In this document: positions 48,586 through 60,566 of the stretch, in pieces
Position numbering within the stretch: the stretch's first letter is position 1
How the letters are laid out: the number at the start of each line of letters is the position of its first letter
Notes under the pieces: model-generated
The model's input: the letters and a program-made list of their open reading frames with translations, nothing else
Told to the model about the DNA's origin: nothing
Database searches by the model: none
Assembly: GCA_963691655.1 (NCBI GenBank)
Contig: OY829328.1
Coordinates: 15,144,704-15,208,703, forward strand
Reading direction: 5' to 3'
Source: Toxonevra muliebris
Taxonomy: Eukaryota > Arthropoda > Insecta > Diptera > Pallopteridae
DNA length: 64,000 bases
Translations under genes and position numbers: made by a program

Positions 48586-49209
48586 GGTCTGCTCTCGTAC
48601 TACATCGCGGGTAAACGCGTTCGCCCAAAACAGCCCAGAAAGCGTTTCCGTACTTGCAAATGAGAGGAGAAATGACGGAGTAATTGTCTTCTTCTTGCAC
48701 GAAATAGCCCGCACTTTTTCTTCGGGTAAAAACGTTAAAAGTATCAAACAATCAGCTGTTTTGCATTTGAAAGAATTTTTAGAAAAATAAGTGCTATTTA
48801 AAATGGAAAATGTTCAAAAAACATTTGAAAATGTATTAATTGTATATTTGCTCGTTTCTAACTAATTTCTCCACAGAATAATGACGCTAGTATCTATTCA
48901 ACTTCTGATGCTGTAAAGAGCTTCAGCTTTTTCTGAGTAATGTAAATGGTGATTGTGAACCCGAAGATTCTACTGAAGATGTCATATTTATTTCCTTGTA
49001 AGATTTACTGATTTTTATTTTAATAAGTATCACAGATACTTTGTTTTCTTTTTTAAATTTAACTGTCATTACAATTTGACGTTTTGTTTCGTGCAAGAAA
49101 AGTAATTTTTTCGGTGTGATAATTTTGTGCATTTTTGTCTATCACTGAGAGCACTTTGTGTTTAGTCTCAGTTTATCAAACTTTACCCCTAAAGGTCCGC
49201 GAACAGACC
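48586..49209. mobile_element. ~624-bp TIR element, copy 2 (TA-flanked)
   Basis: The ends are GGTCTGCTCTCGTAC and, reverse-complemented, GGTCTGTTCGCGGACC, flanked by TA (48584-48585 and 49210-49211). It is the reverse-oriented relative of 11318-11910, sharing AAACAGCTGATTG and GAAGAAAAAGTGCGGGCT. Open frames inside it are not genes. Confidence 0.75.
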
Positions 49210-49211
49210 TA

Positions 49212-50056
49212 ATATGTAGACATCGTTCGTGCATCTACCGCTTCGGTTATAGGTGAGTCCAATGTCTTTTTACTTCTACAAAAATCGTTGAAGTCGAGTT
49301 GTTATTTTTTAAACATATTTGCAATGTTTCATTTTGAAAATCTTTGGTAGGGTAATATTTCAAAAAGTTTATTAAATTTGATAGAATCGATGTGAAATCA
49401 ATATGCAAGCAAATATTTATGCTTACAAATTTCTTTTATTCACACAAATAACGCTGTACACCACCATTTTTCGACATAAGTTCTGCATAGGATTTTGAAA
49501 AAAGAAATACTACTGAGATGAAATTTTGCAGTCTTACTGATTTTATTATAGATAAATCTAAATATTCAATGCCTTCCGTTTTTTTTTATTAATTTTTATG
49601 ATTTTTCAACCCCAGTACGAAAATTTCAATCCAAAAAAAAAAAAAAAGTCTTCAACTTTATTACCCGTAAACATTGGATTGCACAATGGGATTTCCTTTT
49701 CAAAATTCAAAGTGCAATAAGTTAAATTTTGTCACATTAACCAATGCGGAGTAAACACTGATTATTACAAACAAACTATACATATTGCAGATTACTTTTT
49801 CTTCAACTGCACAAGCACATTATTTTAAAAAATTATTATATAATTTTTGTTTCAGTTTTGTATACATCAATTGAAAGTTACATTATTATCTATTGCGTAT
49901 TTCTTTTTTATAATCTACAAAATTGGCACAATAGCACAAAAGAAAAAATAAATAAAAACAAAAAACAATCTTACAGCACACAAAATTAGATTTATAATTT
50001 TCCAAGTTATTTTATTACAATTACTCACAAAACTTTTGTATACATATAGTATATAT
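49212..50056. other. lola intron, nothing recognisable
   Basis: AT-rich sequence between two DNA-transposon copies. Confidence 0.35.
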
Positions 50057-50311
50057 CGCCGTCGTTCTGGCAGAAATCACTAAGTCCATTTTTTTAATTT
50101 CTGAGATTAAGTTAGTTTACGCAGTGCATAGTGCTTTACGAACACTGGCAAAAATTGAAAAGTCAACATATTAATACACACATAATTATAGGTTTTAACT
50201 GCATCATCAAAAATCGAATTAATTATGTCATTCGAATTCCAGAAGCTAATTAATACAGATCCAATTAAAAAAATTAATTTGGATTTAGTGATTTCTGCTT
50301 GAACGACGACG
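50057..50311. mobile_element. ~255-bp MITE, copy 2
   Basis: The ends are CGCCGTCGTTCTGGCAGAAA and the complement of TTTCTGCTTGAACGACGACG; inverted similarity extends about 45 bases inward on each side (ATCACTAA, TCCA, AATT blocks). It aligns along its full length, in reverse, with 14481-14725. Target sequence is TATA-like on both sides. Confidence 0.8.
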
Positions 50312-50700
50312 ATATGTATATATATATATATATGTATGAAGTTAGAGAAATGAATTTGAGTGTGTGGCATACTTAAAATTACATTTTATTAGCTAAATAA
50401 TTTTTAAATTATTTTTATATGCAATTAATATTATTCATATTTCACTTCTTTGGTATTTTGCACTTGTCCAACTAAGTTTATTAAAATTCTGTTGTTTGTG
50501 TTTTATAGTATTTGTAAATGCTGAACTATAAACTTAATTCTAAATAAAATAGCCTTCTTTACTTTACTGTTATACTTTTCTATAAATTAAGTGTTTAGGC
50601 ATTTATGCATTATAACTGCATTTTGAAATTAACATTTTTATATAAAATCATTATTTTCTTCACAGGGTTTTCATTACTTTTTTCAAAAAATTTTTCTTCA
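50312..50700. other. lola intron or 3' UTR, nothing recognisable
   Basis: Presumed 3' UTR of the exon at 50701 (minus strand). Confidence 0.35.
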
Positions 50701-51110
50701 TTAAAATTTTCGTGGATGCAGTTTTCTAATATGTTGCGTAAGATTCCACTTGCGACGAAACATTTTATTGCACAGTGGGCACGGTATGCTTTTCTCGACA
50801 CCGCATTCATTTTTAAAATGGCGTAACATAATGCCACGTGTCGAATAAATGCGCCCACATTTGAGGCATGCAGTATTTATCTGGTTATTGTTGTTGTTAT
50901 TCTTACGAATGCGACTTTTACATTGATTACCGCTGATGGGCGCAAATTTTTGATATTGACAATGGTGATGATGATTATGTTGAAGGTGTTGGGGTTGATG
51001 TTGTTGTACGCTTTCAATAAGAAGTGATGGCATTTTAATAACTTCTTTATCATCTTCAGATGAATTGGCTAAGTAAGAAGAACTAAAAGGAAAATTATTC
51101 CAAAAAGTAT
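50701..51110 (-). CDS. lola: lola alternative terminal exon, paired zinc finger (136-aa tail)
   Basis: The acceptor (TTTTTTTTTCCAG, AG at 51112-51111) gives G|AT, then TFWNNFPFSSSYLANSSEDD. A His/Gln-rich stretch (QHQPQHLQHNHHHH) and an Asn tract precede the fingers. C2HC finger ACLKCGRIYSTRGIMLRH followed by FKNEC; C2H2 finger PCPLCNKMFRRKWNLTQH followed by IRKLH. The protein ends three residues later (PRKF). The acceptor phase matches the other exons, which extends the tail 26 codons upstream of the first in-exon ATG. Confidence 0.92.
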
Positions 51111-53064
51111 CTGGAAAAAAAAATTTTTGGTTTTAGATACAAGTACACATTTATATAAATTCTTTTTGTGTTCGCTAATTGAAACTACACTCTTATAATC
51201 GTTGACTGGTTGGTGGTTATTTGAACATTTTAGTAATATAAATAATGTAAATTTTAGCAATCAAAATGCAAACATAAAATACATTATTCAATTGAATTAA
51301 TTAACAAAATATTAGTTAGTTCCTCTTTTGACAACTAAAAGCGATATGGCATTACGCATTCATTGAAATATTCTAAATGTTAGATTTAAAACTGATACTT
51401 ACAAAACATTAAAAAAAAAAAGAAAAAAAAAAATAATAATAATAATTACGTACCTACATATCGTCGGTTTAGAGGCAAAACTTATTAGCAATATATTTGA
51501 AAAACAGGGACATTTTTTTATAATTGTTTGTTTTTAAAAATCCTGCTAAATCAGCGTACCTAGTTGATGAAGTTTTGTATATTTAGTGGGAGAATTTGAG
51601 TAGTTTATAGTTTAATATTATTTTTCCTAATAAAGATTGCCTTAAACTTTGATATTTTGTATAGAAACCAAAATGCCAAATCTGTACTTGGTAAGTTTCA
51701 CCAATAAACCGAAAATATGTCAGACCTTAATAAATTAATTTTCATTAATTTTTTTTAATTTTTCGGGACGATAATAAGATGACTTTTCGAAAGAGTGCAC
51801 TGTTCTGATAAATTAACTGCTATGCCAGAATTTCAGGGTTCAAGATCACTATTTTTAGCTAATGGAAATTGATGGTTAAGTATATTATTTTAAAATTCAA
51901 CAACTTTATTGTTGCTGTTATGTTTATTTTTACACAACACTCCTGGTCAGCACCCCTCTTTTCGAAAGTTTTTTGAACAAATGTTTTTAAAAAATGTCAG
52001 TTCAGTGGGTCAGGCGGAAGTCCTCTTTCTTTTTTCATAAGTATGTTATTTTACCAATTCAATTAACTCGTCTGAACCTTTTGAAAAAATTTGTACTCTA
52101 AGCCACCGAAAATAAGGAGACAGAGTAGGGTGTAGGTGTCAAAACAAAAAGGTTTAACTTTTTATTGTAGAGAACTTTGCCTCAGATGCCAAAGTTGTAC
52201 GCCTTCAATATATTAAACCATGAAGTTTCGGATATATTCCCAGTTTCTCTTTCAAAAAATCATTCACCCATTGTCATATATATTAGCTAAATCGTCGAGG
52301 GAATAACTTATTGTTTTCAAAAGTACATGGACGCATAAACAGTAAAAAAAAAAAAATCCAGTCAAGGAATCGAAACATTTTTTACACAAACATGTTTTAC
52401 TCAGTCTATTAAAATGTTTAAAAATAATTTGATATTTCCATTCATACCGCCCAGAAAGAAAATATTCCACGCCGAAATACCTTCAATTGGCTAATCATTA
52501 TCGCTGGTTTCCATTGAGTGAAAGTAGTATTTTTATCAAAAACGCGCAATAGAAATAACAACTCTATTGAAACTAGAGCTCCGTAGTATATGTGTTTACG
52601 TATATTTAAGGATATTCACCGAAAACTGCAAGTACATTTCAAAACACTAATCACACGTGTAGTTGGCACGTTTAATTAAAAGTTCGTGTACCTGCACAAA
52701 TCTTAATCCAAAGTTTAGTATTAGTGATTTTGAAAGGTTTCCTCTAAAATAAATTACTTATAAGGAAAAAACTGCACGTGTACTTAGTGTTTGAAATTCA
52801 TGTGTAGTTCGAGTTCATGCTTTCAAAAGAAAACTATATGGAGTTCAAACATTCGTGCAACGAAAATATCTAATTTCAACGAATTATGCTCAAGTTTTTG
52901 AGTATAAATTGAGCTGTTGTTCTACGTAGAATGCTAGGGAGAGTGTTTTATTCCAGTTTCTTAGAGCTTGCGAAATAGTAATAACCTAACAACCCTAACA
53001 GCTTAGAACTTAAAATAAATATTCACATAGCTTAGTTATTTATGGTTAACTAAAAAACCATTTC
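51111..53064. other. lola intron, nothing recognisable
   Basis: AT-rich; no exon or clear mobile element. Confidence 0.35.
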
Positions 53065-54143
53065 TTAATTGCTTAACAAATACGATTGTTCATTGCCGCT
53101 GCCACTGCCCCCGCTACAATTTCCGGCATGTTTTTGTGAGACATGTTTACGTAAATCGGATTTATATTTGCATTTGTGCGGGCAATATGGACATGATAGT
53201 GTTGGCGCAACACCGCATTCATAACTCTTGTGCCTTTTAAGTGAACCTTTGATTTTGTACGATTTTCCACAAACATTACAAACATATTGCAATTGAATAC
53301 CACCAACACCGCTAACACCATCCCCATCACCTCCACCAACAATTGCGTCAGTAATTGTAGTTGTTGTTATTGTTGCCTTATTACTGCGGCTGCGTTGTGT
53401 AATCGTTAAAAGTTTGTCTGTGTGTTGAAATTGTTTAATGTCATCACTATCAATTTCAGCCTCTTCGAGCAATATCTCTCCTTCGTGTTGGTGTTGCTGA
53501 TGCTCATCAACTAGTAGTTTTGACTCTTCAACAACAATGGCATCACTGATAAGATTGGCGGTTGCTCCACCAACAGCTGCTGCCGCCGCCGCCGCTGTCT
53601 CATATTGTACAACGTTGCGTAGCAACATTTTATCTTCAAGGCGGGAAGTATTTATTTTTATATATTCTTGCTGCTGTTGATGATGTTGTTGCACAACATT
53701 TCCATCTAAACATTCTTGTAGTGAAATTTGCTGCAAATGATGATGATGCTGCGCTTCTTGTTGTTGTTGCACCACCGTTGCCGTGGCCGTAGTTGCTGTC
53801 GCTGATGTTACAGTCAATCGTTGATGTTGTTGTTGTTGCGATAAGCGTGCTGTTGTTTCCTTTAATATGTGATGGTCTGCCTTTGGTATCGTATATTGTA
53901 TTGTACTACCAGGAATTCCACCTACAGAATCCGATGGTATTTCAACGACTACCGTAGCCGACGCTATCAAATTGGCAGAATCGGTGGACGTTGCAACATG
54001 TTGCTGCTGATGCAATTGTGCATGATGATGTTGCAACTGATGCGTTTGCTGATTGCCAGCATTTGAAATTGTCGTTGCGGTGCTGGTGCTTTGCAAAGAG
54101 TAGGGAACTGTTTCCAGTATAGTCCAATAGCCATCAGGAGTCC
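53065..54143 (-). CDS. lola: lola alternative terminal exon, paired zinc finger (359-aa tail)
   Basis: The acceptor (CAACATTTTAG, AG at 54145-54144) gives G|GG, then TPDGYWTILETVPYSLQSTS. A long linker rich in Gln, His, Ala and Thr follows, with several CAG/CAT runs and one 6-Ala stretch, plus acidic EILLEEAEIDSDD. C2HC finger YVCNVCGKSYKIKGSLKRH followed by KSYEC; C2H2 finger SCPYCPHKCKYKSDLRKH followed by VSQKH. A Gly/Ser tail ends EQSYLLSN. The long homopeptide linker resembles that of the leftmost exon. Confidence 0.92.
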
Positions 54144-56583
54144 CTAAAATGTTGAGTTAAAGAAATAAAAAAGAAAAAAAATATTAAAACCTCAAATGAA
54201 ACTCTAATTGAATGAATTTCTCTTTATTTAATTATTATAATTTTATTATATTGAAATTAAAGAAGAGCTTCATAAATTAAGAATTAATTGAATGAAGAAT
54301 TGCTTACTTTTGGTTGAGTTTGGAGTTTTTTCTTTTAGTTTGTTACGAATCCAAGACAAATATTCATTTTTGTATTTCACATTTTTAAGTCTTTATTTTA
54401 ACGTTTACATAAAAGAATTGACATAAAAAATTTAATTTTTGTATATGTAGACATCAATAAAATGATTGTATAGGCATAGCTTAAACTTCATAAAGTAAAG
54501 AAATATTTATGTACGTATAGAATTATTAATATTACATTAAAATTGGTGAAATTGGCAATCAATGGCATTCAAATAGGCCTGCGGTTTTTTTTTCGACTTG
54601 AATGGAATTGTTAGCTACTTTTGTCAAGTTTGTAAAATTTCGAAGTATTTTAATTGAGATGAGTATCTCTTTGAAAGCATAAGGCTAAAGTAATAATTTA
54701 ATCTAAATTTGTTTCTTTTTAGTTGTGGTTTGCGTCGTTCCGATGAGGAGTTTCAATTCTTTCAAAAGAACAAGCGTAAAAGAGTGTATCGAGCTATAAG
54801 CGGCGATTATAACTTTAAAGCTCAAAGATTTTCGCTTGTGTGCACTCAAATCTAATTAGTAAGAATAAAAACTTTTTGTTCTCTAGCATAATATTTGCCA
54901 ACACTGCTGTATTGGCTATCTCGACTTTCGATTATCTGCTCTCAAATTTCTCTAGGAATACTCGTTATTATAAACCACTTGCATTCTATTTTATTTTGGT
55001 TGCGCATAAGTAACTTTAAACGATCTGTGATACGCTAAATATATCCAACTGCCAGTAGCATTTTAAAATTACATCCATTCCAAAGTCTAACGAAAAGTTC
55101 TTAATAAAATAAATATTAAAAAAAAAAAACCAGGATAAGAAAAAACTTGTCATTTTCATCAAGAAGTCAACTCTACAAAATACTTACTAAACATAATTCC
55201 CAATAAAAATCTACTATAATATTTTTTTAAAATGCACAGCTTTGCTTTTTTTTAACTAAAATTATATTTTGAATACATTTAAGTGAATGGCAAGAAAATT
55301 AACATTGTACAAAGAACAAAAAATAATTAAAATTTATAAGCAAACATTTGCAATTTAAGTTTTTTTCATTCACAAACAAAAATACATGTTTTTTTTTTTT
55401 GACACCAAGAAAAAACGCGCATGAAGAACTCACAGAGATTACAATGGAACAATGGATAAGTAAACAAATTTGTATTAATTTATTGCTGACACTTTTTTGT
55501 TCTAACGATATACCATACATAAGTTACATGAAAATGTTCCGTCGATGACTATGTTGTCATAATTGAATTATTATTTATATCCTAGTAATTATTAATTTAC
55601 ATCCTAGTACAACAACGATTCCGTTATAAATATATAGTACTAGTTACTATGATGCTGATTCATCTTACTGATATCAATAACAATATAAACGAGTTAATTG
55701 CTGATTAACGTGTGGGTATTTCTCTAGTCCGAATTTAATACCCAGGAGAAGTTCTATTTATGCGCAAATTTTGCCGGCCGTTTTAAATGTTTTTATTTTT
55801 TTTGGAATAGCTTAAAAAGCAAAGAAAATAAAATATTTCAAAATTAACACAATCTATAATGTAAAACAAAATACATATTTTTAAACCATAGTACCAAAGT
55901 ACCAAAAACCACAACAAATTTTACGAAAAGTTTCGGTTAAAAAATAACTACAAATTTAACTAAAAAAAATTCCACTAATTCCAATTTTTACTTAATATAA
56001 AATAACAAAAAAAAATTTTACAGAATTTATTTGCAAAAAAAAAAAAAAAAAAATCTATGAAAATATTTAGCTATAAATTAAAATTATATATAACTTTTAA
56101 ATAGAGGAATGTAAAATTTTGAGAAAAATAAAGAAATATATATTATATTTTATGATGAGGTAATCGAAATACCTACCGACCTACTTCACGAAGTTAAAAC
56201 CAAATTTTAAGTAAACAACAAACAATTTCGAAACGAATATTTAGGGGTAACACTTAAAGCCCATAGAACCAATAAATATTAGGGAATAAAATGAGCAAAC
56301 AAATTTTACACGAATTTACAGATTGAATTTATTCTCCCCGAAAAGAATACAATTTAGAACTAAATTTTCGGGATATATTCAAGTTTCTAAACATTTTTCT
56401 TTCTCAGAGTATATAGGTCATTCTAAAGTTATGGAGGTAGCAGTACGGGGAAAAAAATGTTTCATAAAAATTAGTCCGCTAATAAATAATTAATTAGTCC
56501 GGTATACCGTTGAACAAAACTGTTAACGGGTTAACTAGAAATGAAACACTGTTGTAAACCACTCCTAATAAGGAGTGCACAGA
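54144..56583. other. lola intron, nothing recognisable
   Basis: AT-rich with several poly-A/T runs (for example 56034-56053). No exon seen. Confidence 0.35.
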
Positions 56584-56710
56584 AATCACTGCAGGATCTG
56601 CAGTAACCAGGAAGAACAGCAGACTGCAACTCATCTTCTATGTGAATGCTCAGTTCTGAAAGACTTTGGTTACGAAGGTGACACACATTTGATTAATCTT
56701 GCTGTTTCGT
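56584..56710 (+). mobile_element. C-terminal relic of a Jockey/I-type non-LTR retrotransposon
   Basis: The + strand encodes NHCRICSNQEEQQTATHLLC, then ECSVLKDFGY. This matches the C-x2-C...H-L-L-C-x-C zinc-knuckle-like end of the RNase H-proximal ORF2 tail in Jockey-type elements. Only this short end is preserved; it lies antisense to lola within an intron. Confidence 0.65.
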
Positions 56711-57885
56711 AAGCTTCTGACTCTGCAATAAATGGGTCTGAATCAATGAACTAAAATATTAAATACTTAACTGTTTTTCGTAGAAACTTTAAATTAAATT
56801 AAATTTGTTGGCTTAGATTTCATTGGAATGGCCGCTATGAGATTTGTAGGTATGCAACATGGAAGAAACTGGCAATTTCTCGATTTTCCAATACAATTCA
56901 TAGGAGAAATTAAAAGGTAATTACAATTTTATATGCTTATAGCCTTAATAAAATTAGAGTTTTTAAAAAGACACATTTGTACAAGACATATGAAAACGTA
57001 TAGATTAGACACTGATTCTGTGTAACAAATTTTCAGATAATAATTGTTTTCATTGAAATGGTGTATACATATGTATGTGAGTATGTTGCCAATATTGTCT
57101 TTTTACTGATAGGTTTAAATGCTTGAAACGCTACTTGAAAGACAAAAAGTTAAGTTTACGATCATATTTAACAAAGTAAAGTACTATTATTCATTCGCCA
57201 TTAAAATCGGTTTCAGTTTATTTCAAGATTTTTCAAATTTTGAAAGTGTAGCTAGTAAGTAGGTACTTGCAATTCACATTTCGTTTTTGTTATGGATATT
57301 TATGTATCAACTTCAATTGACTATATCTCAACAAATAGAAGAAAATAATATAGGTGTATATACTCAAGTATAGGTTAACACCAACGGCTACCCTCCTTTC
57401 CCAAGTACATACTATAAAGAAGAACTTTGGCACTACATTAGCAGAGGAAATCATGGAATATGTAGTCGCTGTGTAAGTAAATTCTATCTAAAATTCTGTT
57501 TTAAAGTCGAAATTGGTCCAGCCAAACCAAAAGGGTTCTGCTTGATGGTTAATAATGGCTTCGTGTATGTACTTATGTTTACGTTTTTAACTTAAAATAT
57601 GATTATGCAATAGTTTTTGTATATAAAAATATAAAATATGTATATGTGTATTTATAAATATGAATAGACTTAATGGAACAACACATAATTCGATACTTTC
57701 AACAATAATTCTTTCGTACTTATTATTTCCTAATTTCATATATTGTAGATGAATTTAATATTTCATTTCACGCCAACATCAATGAATAACATTTAATGAG
57801 AGCAACTAATGTTGATCTGAGAGAAAAACTAAAAAGAGAGATAATAGGGCAGAGAAAGCATTACGATCTTTGCAACTGCCTTGCG
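56711..57885. other. lola intron / presumed 3' UTR, nothing recognisable
   Basis: AT-rich; the right part is the likely 3' UTR of the exon at 57886. Confidence 0.35.
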
Positions 57886-58526
57886 TTATTCTCCATCATC
57901 ATCATAATCATCGTCATCCTCTTCACTTTCCTGTAGTATAGGCACAGCTGTTATTGTTAAATCTCTGCTACCAAAGTCGAAATTAAATTGCCCTGCTCCC
58001 ACTGTCATAGCTGCCGTAAATGCATCTGCTGTACCGCTGCTACCACCACCAGCTATCGCCATACTCAGACCGCCATCATAATCACCAACCATACCACCCA
58101 TTTGTTCATCGTAACGTAGCATATTCTCATCGCTCACGTCCTCTTCATTACGTATCTCATACAGGCTTTCCTCATCATCACGTGCCCGCGCATATAATTC
58201 ACAATGTTTACGCTTGGCATGACGTAGCACGTGGTCCTTGCGCCTGGAACGATATTCACAAGATACACATTTGTATTTCTTCTCTTTGAGGCAATATTTG
58301 CGTACGTGCTCCTGCAGTTTTTGGTATGATTTGTAATAGCGATTGCAATGTCTACATTGCATGAAGCTTTCACGCTGTAATAGCGCCGCAGCTCCGCTGC
58401 TGTTATTGTTGAGGAACGAGTATAGATCATTTGTTGGCGGCTCATGACTGATGGATGATGTATTGGTGGAGATGGTAGTGGGAGTTGTATCAACACCTAG
58501 TAAACTTCCAAGTATGGGATAAATGT
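57886..58526 (-). CDS. lola: lola alternative terminal exon, paired zinc finger (213-aa tail, rightmost)
   Basis: The acceptor (CGCCCGCCCAGCAG, AG at 58528-58527) gives G|AC, then IYPILGSLLGVDTTPTTIST. The frame is open further upstream, but that part (MFFLSFFLFV...) is intron read-through. C2HC finger QCRHCNRYYKSYQKLQEH followed by VRKYC; C2H2 finger KCVSCEYRSRRKDHVLRH followed by AKRKH. The tail is acidic (RDDEESLYEIRNEED), Gly/Ser-rich, and ends with a run of Glu/Asp (ESEEDDDDYDDDGE). It is the most upstream alternative exon in this window. Confidence 0.92.
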
Positions 58527-60503
58527 CTGCTGGGCGGGCGTGGATGTGGGCGCAAACGTGAGCGTGAACACGGTCACATACAAATGAAAGTAAAACAAAA
58601 AGGAAAAACGAAAGAAAAAACAAAAATCAAATTAAGAAATCAAAAGGCTTAAAAATATAAATATTAACATTATAACTTTATATCTCTCTTATATTTTACT
58701 TATGTAACTATATTTAATATTAAATAATAAATTAAAATTATGAAACTATTTACCCACATTTATGTGTATATGTACGAGTATGCATGAGTATGCGTGTGTG
58801 TACGCCCATACAAATGAATATATGTATGTATGTGTGTGTATGCTCAGTTTATTTAGTGATGAATGTGATGCTGGTGATAAAGATGAAGATGACATTGATG
58901 GATTAAATGAATATGTATACCTTCCTCTGTTTTAATATAAGCTCATAGAATAACAAATTTAAAATATTTAGTTATTAAAATTTTATTTTAATTACAAATT
59001 CAGATTTAAAAATAAAATTTAACTTAACATTTTATAACTTAAGCATTTTCTTCTTAGGAATACAAGTCTTATAAAGCAAATACTCAGTTAATAACCCACT
59101 CTATGCATTGCATGTAGTAATCTAGGTTTAATTGCATGGATTCCGTTAATGTAACATTCACTACTGATTTGCCCAATTTTCTAAATCTCAGTTATTAAAC
59201 TAGCGTTGTATAGATATCTAAGCGATAGCATTTAGTTAGTAAGCCGGCTCAGATGAATAAACATTGAGAAAATTACTACTAACCAATCAGCAACCAACAA
59301 CGTTTACCAAATGCTACCTTTAAATCGGCCAACAAATTTAATAGAAAATTTATTGATGGGGAGAAAAAGAGAGATTGTCCTTTAAACACGGTCGACTTGA
59401 AAGAGTGTAATGGAGACTAATAATCGTACTTCTCTAAAAACTGGTATGGCTCAAACCCAAAGCAGGAAAATTCTTGCAATAAAATAGAGTTAAGTAAAAA
59501 TTAAACTTTTGGTAGCAATTTGTATGTGTGTGGATGTGTTACTTGGAATACATAATGATGAAACAATTTCAAAACTTACTAAAAAAAAAAAATCATTCCC
59601 ACTATTTAGGTACTTTTCTTGGCATTTCTTCTATTATTTCCGCTGAACTTCCTTGCGCGTTACTTATTACACAAAAATATTATATTCAAATTCTTATATA
59701 CATATGTGTGTTATTAAATACCTTAAATTATTAATATTAAATGCATTGATATTTTTATTTCTGGTAATTTTATTAAACAGTTATCGACAATTTCTAATTG
59801 ATGACAGAATTCAGATTTTCATTTTTCACACATTTATTAATAACTCTTACTATTGCACGCACTCCGCACAGTACCAACACATTTTGTGGGTATTTAGTTA
59901 GAAAGGATGTGATCTGCGGACGAGAATAAAGAATCCAATATCGAAGAATATTAGGTCTTTCACTCATTTACATCTCTATCTATCTAACTTCGGGTAATCC
60001 TAGAAGAAAAGAGAATCATGTTAGTGAAAATTGAAAAAATTTCAATAATTTAATAACAGTTTGTTTATTTTCATAAACGCTAAGTAAGAAATAGTTTCAG
60101 CTTCATCAATTTCATCTGGAATAATATGTCTTAAAAAGATATTATAATAAAAACACAGAATTTAGTTCAGTTTTCTTTAAAGTTTCTTTCTTTAAACGCT
60201 TCCAAATTTTATTTCGCTACTATTCAGTTCATAAAATTGTTATATTTTTATATTGAACAACTGACGTATAATTGAAAATTAATGATCAGTCAATATTTTT
60301 TTTTTAAATTAGAAAAACACTGTCCGATGAAAATGAACTTTCAAACCAGCGCAAAAAAAAAAATTAATTATACATACATATCTTGTATGTAAAAGTTAAA
60401 TTTTACCATTTTTTACTTACTATTTTAATAAAATAAAACCTAAGATTAGTCTAATTAGTTTTATATCAGAGCTGGTTCAGGTGTTGAGTGACTTATGCAG
60501 CCA
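58527..60503. other. lola intron, nothing recognisable
   Basis: AT-rich; a (TATG/TGTG)n-like simple repeat lies at about 58770-58840. No exon seen. Confidence 0.35.
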
Positions 60504-60566
60504 TGTTCAGAATTTCACTTTCGAGTGTCGCAATTTCAATTTCACTCGAAAGTGAAATTCAGAACA
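60504..60566. ncRNA. Pre-miRNA-like 63-nt hairpin (candidate)
   Basis: The arms 60504-60527 (TGTTCAGAATTTCACTTTCGAGTG) and 60543-60566 are reverse complements with a single mismatch in 24; the loop is 15 nt. It lies in a lola intron. Short outer inverted ATATCAGA/TCTGATAT elements flank it, so a tiny MITE is an alternative. Confidence 0.4.

Noticed and set aside
48482..48751. Minus-strand frame with protein-like composition
   Set aside because: It overlaps the edge and TIR of a non-autonomous DNA element and matches no protein I know.
58527..58623. Signal-peptide-like start (hydrophobic MFFLSFFLF...) of the rightmost zinc-finger frame
   Set aside because: It lies upstream of the AG acceptor at 58528-58527 and is intron read-through.
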